Shown here piece after piece: positions 1-12,000 of a stretch of DNA of 64,000 bases. Position numbers and translations under genes: made by a program. Every line of letters starts with the position of its first letter. Within the stretch, counting starts at the first letter, position 1. The notes beneath the pieces are model-generated. The model saw only the letters and a program-made list of their open reading frames with translations. It ran no database searches and was not told the DNA's origin. The stretch is from Ipomoea triloba (Eukaryota > Streptophyta > Magnoliopsida > Solanales > Convolvulaceae), in the NCBI RefSeq assembly GCF_003576645.1, contig NC_044919.1, positions 25,479,450-25,543,449 of the forward strand, written 5' to 3'.

Positions 1-17
1 TTTTTTTTTTTTTTTTC

Positions 18-52
<35 letters not shown>

Positions 53-847
53 AGTTCTACTGACTCTGTTACAATCTAGTATCTGTTCATATTGTTTTTG
101 TTAATATGCATTCAATATTCTCACCATTATGAAACTAATTTGGAGTTGGCACGAGATGCGCCCATAACACTTTTTACAAGAGTTAGAATTTTCACATGGC
201 ATAGAGATCTTTCTGAATCAGGCAAAAACAGAAAATCATTTACTTATATGGAGTTTTCATAACCTTATATAAAAGAAAATGAAAAAAAAAATCAATCAAT
301 CAATCAATGAATCAACACCCATGCCATATAGTAATGTCAAGTAATAAGTGGTGTTGTTTGGGTGGGAGAAATGAGAAATGGGTTAGTTGGAAAAAAGTAA
401 GAAAGTTTTGAATAGGTACAGAGATGAATAGGGGAGGGACAGGAGGTGAGAAGTGAGAAGGAAGTAGTGTATGTAATTCGGACATTTGTGAGATGTCTTT
501 TTTCATCATTGTTGTGTTTGTGGCTTTGCCTTGCCTTGCCTTGTAGGGAGAACCTACCCTTTAACGTGGGTGATTCGCGCTTCACAATTCTTTTTCAATT
601 CATTCAACTGCATATCTAACAAGATTAGACTACACTATAAAAGGTGATCAAGCCAGGTCGGTGTAGGGCATGGCATATGATCAAAATTTTTTTTTTAACC
701 ATTTAACATGAAAATAGTTTATTATTATTTTTAATTCATTGACAAATCTATTCTTTTGGATCAAAATGTGGGAGTCGTAGAGGTTAGGGAATTTCGCCTT
801 TTATGAATAAAGAAAAAGAATCTATTAATGCCAAACACTTTTTACTC
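1..847. other. Gene-free AT-rich stretch with poly-T start
   Basis: No convincing coding region was seen on either strand. The first 50 bases are an almost pure T run, and a short AATC microsatellite lies near 290-308. Open frames here are short and have no recognisable domain. Nothing else was identified. Confidence 0.6.
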
Positions 848-1128
848 TTCAATAGAGTTTCTCTATCCCCAATCCATTTCTACCTTATTAAGTTATAATG
901 CGTAAACCACACATGAAAGATAAATCGCACTAAAAAGGCCTTCAATAGAGTTTCTCTATCCCCAATCCATTTCTACCTTATTAAGTTATAATGCGTAAAC
1001 CACACATGAAAGATAACTCGCACTAAAAAGGCCTTCAATAGAGTTTTTCTATCCCCAATCCATTTCTACATTATTAAGTTATAATGCATAAAAAACACAT
1101 GAAAGATAAATCGCATTAAAAAGGCCTT
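848..1128. repeat. 93-bp tandem repeat, three copies
   Basis: Three head-to-tail copies of a 93-bp unit begin at 848, 941 and 1034, each starting TTCAATAGAG and ending near AAAAAGGCC. Copies one and two are nearly identical; copy three carries a few more substitutions. The unit is non-coding and resembles none of the other repeats in the window. Confidence 0.9.
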
Positions 1129-1389
1129 ATACAACATGCTCGACCAAGACGTAAATCTCATCTTTACAATATCATAAAAGGGGGAAATACCCCTCTTTGC
1201 GGGAATGGAAAAGAAATATTACACACACACACAGAGTTGCGTTCAAATGAGAACAAGCCTTTCCATGCAAACTTGCGAACTTATGAAGGAATGCACAGAG
1301 TAGTTTTTGTGCATTCATGTAGTTCTTACTGTGCATTCCTTCAGTTCACAGGTTCGTATTTGAAGGCGGGTTCGTACTTGAATGGGAGC

Positions 1390-1434
<45 letters not shown>

Positions 1435-1858
1435 CCTGTGCGCTGGCTTTAGATGCGTAATTTTCTTCTTAAAGTGCGTGATTTTCCTTCTTAAGGTGCG
1501 TGATTTGTATGCTTAAGGTGCATGTTAAATCTTAAGGTGCGTGATTTACCTTATCTTAAGGTGAGTTGTTTTCATTCTTATAAGGTGCGTGAGTTGTTGA
1601 AACTTAAGGTGCGTCATTTTAAAATCTTAGGTGCGTGGTTTGTGTAATTAAGGTGTGTGGCTTGTGTACTTAAGGTGCGTGGTTTGTGTACTTAAGGTGC
1701 GTAGTGTATTCTCAATTGAAGGTACACCATTTAAAAACTTTAGGTGCATAATTTATGTTTTTAGCTTAAGGTGTGTGATTTGTGTAGTTAAGGTGCGTCG
1801 TTTTAATGCTTAAGGTGAGTACCGCATGGGAAGATATAACTGCACCTGAACCCTTCCC
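1390..1858. repeat. Array of degenerate CTTAAGGTGCGT motifs (array 1)
   Basis: After a (TA)n(TG)n tract (about 1390-1431), the motif TTAAGGTGCGTG recurs every 17-30 bases to about 1830, separated by short variable AT-rich spacers. It ends in GCACCTGAACCC followed by a (TA)n run at 1859-1880. Spacing is irregular, unlike a satellite. The terminal GCACCTGAAC reads GTTCAGGTGC on the other strand, the same end seen beside other TA microsatellites here (17039, 49879). I infer a non-autonomous mobile element inserted in a TA repeat. Confidence 0.6.
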
Positions 1859-1880
1859 TATATATATATATATATATATA

Positions 1881-2490
1881 AGGGATCAAACGCGGAGCTT
1901 CTCTCAGGTGAAACGTGCGGATTAATCACAACCTTTGATCTTGCCAAAATTAACAGCCCAGAATGAAGAACAATATAAAAAACACATGGTGACATTATGA
2001 TCATTTTGCGTAAGATCACAACTTAAGGTGCGCAAGTTTAAAGTTTAAGGTGCGTAAGTTCAAAACTTAAGGTGCGTAAATTTATAACTTAAGATGTATA
2101 AGTTTATAGCGTTAGGTGCGTAAGGTCACAGCTTAAGGTGTGAAAGTTGATAACTTAAGGTGCGTAATTTGATAGCTTAAGGTGTGTAAGTTTATATCTT
2201 AAGGTGCGTATGTTTAAAGCTTAAGGTGTGTCACTTTCTAGTTTATGGTGCATCAGTTTAACTTTTAAATTGCATAAGTTTATAGCTTAAGATGTGTAAG
2301 TTTATAACTTAAGGTGCATAAGTTTATAGCTTAAGGTGTGTAAGTTTATAGTTTAAGGTGCGTTACTTTCTAGTTTAAGGTACATCAGTTTAACTCTTAA
2401 GGTGCGTATGTTTAAAGCTTAAGGTATATTATTTACATTATTTACAGCTTAAGGTGCATGTATAAGTTTGAAGCTAAAGGTGCGTCAATT
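1881..2490. repeat. Array of AAGGTGCGTAAGTTT motifs (array 2)
   Basis: Starting straight after the (TA)n run, the sequence opens AAGGGATCAAACGCGG and contains CTCAGGTG. From about 2020 it becomes an array of the motif CTTAAGGTGCGTAAGTTTATAG with roughly 20-25 base spacing and many variants. The core AAGGTGCGT is shared with array 1, but the spacers differ. No coding potential. Probably a second element of the same superfamily on the other side of the shared TA microsatellite. Confidence 0.55.
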
Positions 2491-2851
2491 ATACAAAATT
2501 TACCAGTAAGAAAAAAAATTGCTAACTTGTGTTGTATCGCTAAGTTAAGAGGGTGGATACAAAGGAATTTTAATTTTTTTAATAACTATTTTGGTGCAAA
2601 TTAAAATAGAATTTCATTAAGTAATTAATATATTGGAGATATTTCAAAGTTCAATGCAGGGAGTACCACACCTTTCCCTAAAAATTTCCCCGTCTCTTTC
2701 TCAATGAAGGCAAGGAAATAAGAAGTCCGCAGTCACTACTTGAAGGTGCGTGCATTCTGGATGAAGCACATCCTGTAACGCTAACCAGCAAAGAACCACA
2801 AAGAGGTGAACCAGTCTAAGTTGTTTATAACTAATCAGCTCAAATCAATAA
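2491..2851. other. Unassigned spacer
   Basis: AT-rich spacer between motif array 2 and the long LTR-like block. No coding region, RNA gene or repeat was recognised. Confidence 0.5.
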
Positions 2852-3092
2852 TGTGACACCCGAGATTTTCAGCTCCCAATTTTGTTTATTTGAATTTCCA
2901 AAATTATCCCTAATTCATTCTCATTGTTCATTTGGCCCCTAATCCATGTTCATTGGACTATACTATTATGTTCATATTCATTGGTACCATGAACCCTATT
3001 CATTTGGACCAAATAGTTATGATACTATCTAGTATATTTTTATATAATTATGATTATGATATTTTATACTTTGAATTATATGGTACATATAT

Positions 3093-3149
<57 letters not shown>

Positions 3150-5132
3150 CTTGTAATATATATATGTACGTATGATATATATAGAGTATATATATATATT
3201 AATCTTTGTAGTACGTATAGTATGTACTTATAGTACATAGAATATATATGTACGCATGTACAATAGTAGTATATCATTTTCAAAAAAAAAAAAGTAGTAT
3301 ATATGTTGGTGATTGCTTTTGGATTAATGAGCTTCAAGAGGTAACCATCCATGTCTCACTAAACTTATTTTCACTCATGATCTATGTATATGACTTGGTG
3401 TTTGGAATCCTGTGAATTTCTTGGGGTTTTAGCCTTTGTTTTGAATGATATGTGAATCTATATTGTGGATTATTGGACTTGTGTTCATTATCCTTTGCAT
3501 CTTGATGAGTATGAATAATTCTTGTTATGGATTCCATGTATTATTTGACCTCTGTGATGTGTAGTCTGAGTAATCTGAGCATATTTCGTATTTTGGATTG
3601 GATTATCGTGTATTTTGTTCTAAGTCTGGATTCTGTGCATTGGAGTTGTCCTTGCGGTGTGTTTCAATGGTATAATGTGTCCCGTTGGAATGTTCCGTAA
3701 GAACACTAGTGGAGTGGGTTGGCGGAATGTGGTGTTCCGTGGATTTATTCCATTAGTACTAGAGGAATGGTTCGGCGGAATGAGTTGTTCCGTGAGGGGG
3801 TTCCGTCAGTTCATTTCTGGTTATGTTCCAATAGCTATTTTATTGGTCTGTTGACTCTGTTTCTTCATCTTTGATTCTGGAATGTGCCCGGAACATATTG
3901 TTGAGTATTCCACCCTGGTTGTTGAGTATTTATTCATGATCTTTGGGTCATTTATCTTGATTCGTTGAGTTAGTAGTATTGGTTGATTCCTTGGTTATTA
4001 TCCTTACTGTGTTCATATTCTGAGTTGAGCATTGTTGGTGGAGTAATTTCCCTTGGGTATGAATCTGAGTTTGGTATGTGGAGACCTTGAGTCCTTATGG
4101 GTATCTCTTGGCTTGTTGAGTCTTTGATAACCTTGGGAATTAGTTGGTGGGATTATGGTGTATTTGTGGATGGTGTTATGAGAGGAATTGTAAAGGCATC
4201 ATTTGCCTCTTTGTTGGGCTTTTGCCTCTGTGATAATGGGCATCATTTGCCTTTGTGTTGGGCTCGTATGCCTCTGTGATAATGGGCATCATTTGCCTCT
4301 GTGATTGGGCTCATATGCCTCTGTAGTCGGGTTTTATGCCTCTGTGTTGTGATATTGATATGGTGGGTTGGTTTGATGGTTGGTATTGTGGTTTGGAGGG
4401 TGTGGTTTGGTGCTTATCCTTGGTATCGTGGTTTGATTGGTTTCTTTGTGGATATTTGGTTGAGTTTGTATCTCAGTTGGTATCTTGTTGTTCTTTGGTA
4501 TTGCAGTTTGGTTGGTTCCTTGTGGGTATTCCGTTGAAGTTATGATTCAGTTGGTATCTTGTTTATAGATTTGTTGTCATGTATGTTCATTACTGGATAT
4601 TGGTTTCATTTGGAGGAGTCTTGGTTTGTGACTTATTCAGCTTATTGTTGTTGAGTCTTCTGATTTAAATAAAGAACAGTTCATTGGTGCGTATATTCTA
4701 TACGTGTGTGTAAATCTATTTACAAACCTTATTATACTATGTATTCCTCACGAGTGTGAGTGGTTGGTTGATTAGCATTCTTTTGCTAATGGTTTTCCTA
4801 AACTGTTTTCTAGGTATGGAGTAGTATGAGCCGAGAGCGCGATAGAGATAGTTCTTCTATTTGCCATGCTTAGACTAGTACTTGTTTGAGACTTTTTGGG
4901 CCTGTATGCTTTAGTGATGGATTATGTATTGACTATTACCTTTGTCTTTATGATTTGGATTGATGTTTATGGATTTTAGCCTGTGCATCTAGGATTGGTT
5001 TAACCTAGATGTGGCATGACACCCATTAAGTTTTAAATGCTTCCGCTATGTTTTATGGTTAGTTTCTGAGATTTATAGCTTTTGTATTTTAAGTTATGCC
5101 CATCTCAGCGTGAAAAAGTTGGGGGTGTCACA
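2852..5132. mobile_element. Long solo-LTR-like block, TGTGACACCC...GGGTGTCACA
   Basis: The block starts TGTGACACCC and ends GGGTGTCACA, the short inverted TG...CA ends typical of LTRs; its 2.28 kb length would suit long-LTR Ty3/gypsy (Tekay/Del-type) elements. It contains a (TA)n tract near 3100-3147, GTTCCGT-rich repeats at about 3650-3810 and CATCATTTGCCTCTGTG repeats at 4195-4335. No protein domains are present. The 5 bases on either side (AATAA and GTGGC) do not match, so it is not a clean solo LTR. Its right end abuts mitochondrial-like DNA directly. Family assignment is inferred from the ends and length only. Confidence 0.55.
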
Positions 5133-5705
5133 GTGGCAGATTTTGATGGAGTCTCGCTTTGATGCTGGGGAGATCCATAGATCTGGATAGAGTCTAGCTC
5201 ATAGAGGAAAAGTACGCGCGCTAGCGCGCTACGACTTACGTAGTTAATCAGATCATATAGCTATTCGGTCAAGCAACTAAACTCGGCACATCCAATTTCG
5301 TTCCGATAAAAAACTTGGAGGTATGGTTGAGTGGCTAAAGGCATTGGTTTGCTACATCGATATACAAGAAGATTGTATCATGGGTTCGAATCCCATTTCC
5401 TCCGGCACATAAATTTAATGGGCAGGCAAAATTACATGAGAGAAAGAGCCTCTTGGTGGAGTCCAGTCTCTTGGAGGACAGAATAACACTTCTTAGTTAC
5501 TAGGAGCGGAGAGCCCGTTGCGCCTTGTTTTTCTTTTACCAGCCTATCGTCTTTCTATAAGCAAGCTCCCTTCGGCTGTCCAGTCCCTGGACGACTCTCA
5601 GTTCTTGGGTGGGGGATTAGGCGACGAAAGAGCTGCTCGAAAGAACAAGCAACACTTTATAATAGAGGCGCTATCGCGAAAAAGCCTATATATTCAATTT
5701 TCTTA
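5133..5705 (+). other. Mitochondrial DNA insertion (NUMT) carrying trnS-GCU
   Basis: This stretch is less AT-rich than its surroundings and contains a complete plant-mitochondrial-type serine tRNA (5317-5404) with flanking sequence that also looks organellar (for example GCGCGCTAGCGCGC near 5217). The left edge coincides with the end of the LTR-like block; the right edge is approximate. It is interpreted as mitochondrial DNA inserted in the nuclear chromosome, because it is embedded among nuclear retrotransposons and genes. Confidence 0.65.
5317..5404 (+). tRNA. trnS-GCU: Mitochondrial-type tRNA-Ser (GCU), nuclear copy
   Basis: An 88-nt cloverleaf with a long variable arm, as in class II serine tRNAs. 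It has a D-arm GGTTGAGTGG, an anticodon loop TTGCTAC with anticodon GCT, and a T-arm GGGTTCGAATCCC. The 5' GGAGG pairs with the 3' CCTCC, and G follows as discriminator base. CCA is not encoded. The match to plant mitochondrial trnS-GCU is from family knowledge. In the nucleus it is probably a non-functional passenger, although the internal A and B boxes could in principle be read by Pol III. Confidence 0.8.
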
Positions 5706-6007
5706 GTGCAGTAGCTATATATGTACATTAAGTGCAACGGTTTCACCACTGCTACTATTTGATTGTCTTAATTGCTTTGACTTCATATTTGGCGAAGACT
5801 ATTACGGATTGGATCCGAGACTGCATAGTTATCCAATTAACCCATCTCAAAGTATTAGAATAAAAATTAAACAGTGAGTAACAAGGCTGAATATGAAGTA
5901 ATATAGAACCACAAATATATTTATTGTTGCATTTAGAAAATTATGAAAATAGGAATTTAAAGTATTTGAGTGTAACGATCATCGATCCCATATGGCATCG
6001 CTTTAAT

Positions 6008-9000
6008 TTATGATGAACTAGTCATCTTCATGAACTCACGTTTGAAAATTTGCATATATATATGAGGCAGAGATATAGGTACCAAAATGCTCTTCTCAGT
6101 AGTATCGTTGCTGCTCTTCGGACGTTCTAAGAAAGTAGCCCCGTAAGCTGCAATGGAGGCCCCGGCATATATTGCATCCCCCCATCCAAAATCTATCTTC
6201 TCCATACCAATCCTCGATATGTCTGAAACCAACATATTCCTCAGCACTGACATCCTGGGCCGGCCCCTAGTCACCATGAAATCAATGACCGACTTGACGT
6301 AATCAGCGTTTACTTTGTTCTTGGCCTCTCTAATCAATTGGATGGCGTAAGTAATGGGGCTGTCGCACAACAACTTGGCGATGGAGGTGGCGGATTGCAT
6401 TACAATGGCGTTGCCATAGTATCCAGGGGAAAGTTTTAGCCCTGCCAAGGATCTTTGGCGCATATCTGTAGGAAAAGTAAGTCGGACGGTGGCGTTGGGA
6501 TTGGGTTGTAGAGCAATTGTGCGACATTTCCACAAACAAGCAGTAATCAGCTCAAACGTGGTGCACCTACCGTAATCTTGAGCTATGGCTTGGTCTCTAA
6601 GGGCTTGGATTTCTTTGGGGCCAATAATGAAAGCGCTCCGAACCAAGATGGGTTTCAATATTTTAGGGGAGAAGAAGTAAAGAGGTTGGGATGCTAGTTT
6701 CTCAACGTTGAAAATTTTGTTAGCCCACCACTCCAAGTCAAAGAGCTTGAAATTGTTGCGAAAGCATGGGGCCTCGTACACAGAGTGCGAGCACGTCGGG
6801 TTGGGGTTTGCTGTAGCACTCAACATCTCTCTGTCCCATACCGGTAAAACCGAGGGTGTTGAACCACCTTGCGCTAATTCGCATAGTGCCTTTAAAAACA
6901 GCACGATCCCGTAACCGTCAACCATGGTGTGATTGAACCGGACTCCTAGTGCAATACCGCCGCAAGTAAAACGAGTTACCTGACAAATCAAATTAATTCA
7001 CAATTACAACATATGATGATCGGGTACAGACGCACAGTGTAATTGATATTATGATGAAGAAACTACCCAGAAAAATGAAATTAGAGAAAAAAGGGGGAGT
7101 GTGATTTGAAATTGTAAACTACTTTTAATTCGAAATTTTGATGATTGAGAAGAAAAAAAAAAGGTATCATTCATAATGGAGACATACCATTGTTATGCAT
7201 TACAAACAAAGTTTTCATCGTCTTCAAGGCAATAAAGTTTGTAAAAATATTTAATGATACGAGGCACACTTTTCTTTGAATGCACATTTGTTAGAGAAAT
7301 ATAATATATTTACCGTTCCTATTGTGTGTGATTTTGAGTTGGATGAAGCATAAATTAGTGAAGGCAAAGATTTGTATAAGACTGTTTCACGAATCCTTTT
7401 TTTGTGAGACAGGTTGGATCAAGTTGAAAACAAATGTAATAATTTTACATTTTTATTTAAAATGATAATACTTTTTTATTCAAAAGTATTACACTTTTCC
7501 TAAGTAATAAACACTTTTTTTCTCATATTACAATTTTCAGTATAAGTATTACATTTCGACCTGATCCATCTCATGAGTAATATTCTGTGAGACGATCACA
7601 CTAAAGAGTCACTCATTAATGAAATATATTTTAGTTATAAAAAATTCTGGGTTGAGATTTCTTGCTCCTAAAAATCATCCCTCGCTCGTAGGAACAAAAG
7701 TGTTCTAGCTCAAGCGGCTATAGATGAAAGAAAAGGGCTGAAACAAGCGATATGGCCTTGCTTGGTATTTGTCAATTGTTATACCATGGACTAGGGTTCA
7801 TCATATTGCATTGTGAATTCTGATATAAAAATTTTGTACCTTTAGTTAACACATTCTGTACCTACAATTAACAATTTCTATACATGTAAACAAATAACTT
7901 GATTATGGGTGACATATAATATGATAGCTACAGCTACACAAAATGGATGTCCACTACATGTACAGAATGTGTCAACTATGAATACAGAATGTTAATGTTA
8001 TTTTTGATCAAAGTCTATAATGTAAGGTTGACTTTCATCCATGGTATAATTTGTCATACTCGGCCCTCTATGTATCATCCAATCCCTATATTCAAGACAA
8101 TATATAATTTGGGAGAAGAAGAAGACAATATATAATTATATCTCTTGAAACATTCTACTAAGTTAAGATACATTATTTCGATAAGTAATAAAATATAATA
8201 AAACAAATAGAATATAAACATATAATAATATGCAATTAAAATTAATCAATATGCACAACGAAGGTTAATTACTCTGAAATATAATATTGATATATGTTCC
8301 CAATAATCGGAACATACAATTAATGCCCAATTATTTTATTTTATTTTAACTTTTTTTTTTTATTTACTAGCTTGCACGCAATATAATTGGCCGGTATACC
8401 AATTATAGCAGTTAGTGCAGTACTGTGACTCCTTTTCTTTTTTTTTTTTTAGTACTACAATTCAACAATCGCCTCCACTGATGCTCGAATATACTCTCTA
8501 CCACATGAGAGTGTAAACTGAGTGCTGCTAGACCACAAGGTCTTTGACACAGTACTGTGTGACTTTGTCTACGTTAATTGTGAAAGTAGAATTAATTTTT
8601 TTATCTATTTTTTAATTAAGTAAATAGGTTAATTGACCACCGACCGTATATATTTATTTGAGAATATTATCTACGCACGTATGCACGTATGTCTAAGCCA
8701 ATCACAATAGGCAAATTATATCCTGAATAAGAGTTTACCATGCAAAGTAGATCCTAGCTTGTCCAAAGTCACATCATTTTATATTAAGTACGTGAATAAG
8801 TGTCAACTAATGTATCATATATATTTAGTGACATCATAATGCACTATGTTGATAATATTTGTAATATATCTCTATAAACATAAATGTTCATATCCATAAA
8901 CACAAAACTAAATGTACATTATATATTCATTCACACTAGATGTACTAAAAAAAATAATCTTCTATTTATATGTTTATAAAACCAAATTTTAATGCATACA

Positions 9001-12000
9001 AACATTAGATTACAAACACATCGTGTTTAATAAAATCCAGTTTGTACTATATTCATATGAAACATATATCTGTCCATAAAGCATTAACGTCCAAAAGCGC
9101 TAAAATAAATGTACATCATATGTATTTTCATTCACTACTTATTATGTTCAAAATTTTCTTTTTATAGGTTCATAAAATTAAAGTTTAATTTATATAAATA
9201 ATATAAGAGTACTACACACGCATCCTGTTTAATAACACTTATCCTATATTATTATGCTCAAAATATTCTTTTCTATACATCAATAAACACAAAACTAAAT
9301 GTATCTATATAATATATATATTTTCATACACTTTATAATAGGTTCATAATATTCCATTTATCTATTTATAAAAACAAAGTTATAATATAAATAAACATAC
9401 TAAATTAATAACTTTACCTACCTATTATTTTAAAAATTTTAAAAATTATCAATATGGATGTCATTAAAAAGATCTTAATTTGAACCTTTTTATGATATAT
9501 TTTTTATACATTAATTTTTATTACAAAATAAAAAAGAAAAAAATTAATTTGAATATATATATGTATACACACACACACATACATACATATATACAAAGAG
9601 AAAAAAATATAGATGTTTTTGGGTGCATGTTGCCCCCGATCCATGATATAAATATTGTGCACTAAAAAATTATATGGTGGACCAAGGTCCACCTAGCATA
9701 GAGGATCCTAATTCAAACAACACAGTTTTATATTAATTATTAACTAGTATATCATACTTAATAACGTTGTCATGCACTATTGTTCATAATATTTGCTCTA
9801 TATGTCCATAAATTTAAAACTTAATCTCCATAAAAAATAAACTAAATGTACATCATATATATTTCTAATTACTCTATAGTAAGTTCATAATGTTTCTTCT
9901 AAATATTAATAAAACCAATGTTTAATGTACATAAATATTATATTACAAACACATCTTGCTTAGTAACGTTAATCTTCTACCATGCTCATAATATTTGTTA
10001 GGAAAAAGGGTCAAATAAACCCTCAAACATTACCTAAAAGTGCAATTAGGCCCTCGAAGATTCAAAAAGTTCAATTAACCACACGAACTTATCATTTTGA
10101 GTCATTTAAACCCATACGACCGGTTGTTGCAGGTGAACAACCGGTCATAATTATTCCGGCAAAGATTCCAGCCTCCGAAATTTCATCCCCAACCAATGGC
10201 AAGTCACCGGCCTATTCGTGAGAAGACGACAGGCCGTTCGTCTTCTCCAGGGAGGAGAAGACGACAGGCCGTTCGTCTTCTCCAACTGTTGGAGAAGACG
10301 AACATGCGGAGAAGACGACCGACCATTGGTTGGGATGAAATTCCTGCCTCCGGCGGCTAGAATCTTGGCCGGAATAATTATGACCGGTTGTTCACCTAGA
10401 ACAACCGGTCATATGGGTTTAAATGNGAACAACCGGTCATATGGGTTTAAATGACTCAAAATGATAAGTTTGTGTGTTTAATTGAACTTTTGAATCTTCG
10501 AGGGCTTAATTGCACTTTTGAGTAATGTTTGAGGGCTTATTTGACTCTTTTCCCTATTTGTTATATATTTTAGTAAACACCAGAATAAATGTATATTATA
10601 TGTATTTACATTCACGCTATACTAGATTCATAATGTTTGTTTTAGATTTTTATGAAAACAAAGTTTAATTTACATCAACATTATAGTACAACACATCATG
10701 TTTAATAAAATTCATCATATATTATGTTCATAATATTTGTTTATGTATCCATAAACCTAAATTTTAATGTACATAAATACTAAATTAAATGTGTGCACAA
10801 TATGTGTTTCCATTCACTCTATATGTTAATAAAAACACAGTCTAATGTACATAAACATTAAACTAAAATTATGACAACTTTATATGTATCTATATATTTA
10901 TTTTTAAAAAATAATTAAAAATATGAATATAGGTGTCATTTAAAAGTTAACTTGAACTTTTTAATGATATATTTTTATAAATTAATTTTATTTGTATGAA
11001 AAAAAGAGAAAAATAAATCTAAGATGAAAATAAGAGATATATTTGGAAAAAAAAAAAAAAAAAAAAAAGCAAGGATGTGTGTTGGTTACATGTAACTGCA
11101 TATACCCAATCCACGACATAACTATGGTTGGGCACTCACCCTTTCCAAAAATATCTCAGCAATGAAACTCAAATTACAGTTGATATTGTAACTTGAACAG
11201 CTATTTATAATTGCAATAATGGCCTGCTTGCTAATAGTTATTAGTTGATTGGGTTAAAATGTATGATTAATTGATAATGGCAGAAAGTTGTTTAGTAAAA
11301 TTAGCTGTTAGTTGATAGCTGTTTAGTATAATTTCTTTTCTAAAAAAGCTAATTGAAAAGACTTCTTTGGATATAATTCCTTTTTTAAAAAAACTAATTG
11401 AAAAGGCTTCTTTGGATAGCCTTTTGAATTTTAGTATTTTAGAGTTACAAAAAACTTATTAACCAAACAACGAATAGTGGTCAAATAAGTTAAAATTGAC
11501 TGATAGGCTGATTATTTACCAAGTCTAATATAATTTCCGATCCATGTGAACTATGGCACACACAGTAACATCGCAAATTATATTCTGGACCATGGTCCAC
11601 AATGCATTGTGGACCATGATCATAGCTGATACTGCAGTTGTGTTGAAAAGATACTGCAGTGTTGAAAGGAAAATGCAGTTGCACGGAACAAAGGCCATTC
11701 ATCCGTTCAACACAATTGTAGTATCTGTTCCACACAACTGCAGTATCTTTTCTACACAACTGCAGTATCTGTTCAACACAACTACAGTTCCAGATGGATG
11801 ACACGGCTTCTGTTCCGTGCAACTGCAATATCCTTTCAAGACAACTGCAGTATCCTTTCAACACAACTGCAGTATCAATTCAACACAATTGCAGTATCAA
11901 TCATGACCCATGGTGCACAGTATAACGACTGCAATAACATACACCTCAACAACATAACGTGCAACAAACTCATATTTAAATAACATTATTGTATTTTAGA

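Noticed and set aside
3092..3352. Open frames of repeated Tyr-Ile
   Set aside because: Translations of TA microsatellites; the same holds near 28650, 49530 and 49960.
5317..5404. Functional nuclear tRNA-Ser gene
   Set aside because: Sequence type and flanks are mitochondrial; a passenger copy is more likely.
11490..11983. Open frames on both strands of the small MULE
   Set aside because: Repetitive Cys/Asn-rich translations of its tandem array with no domain.
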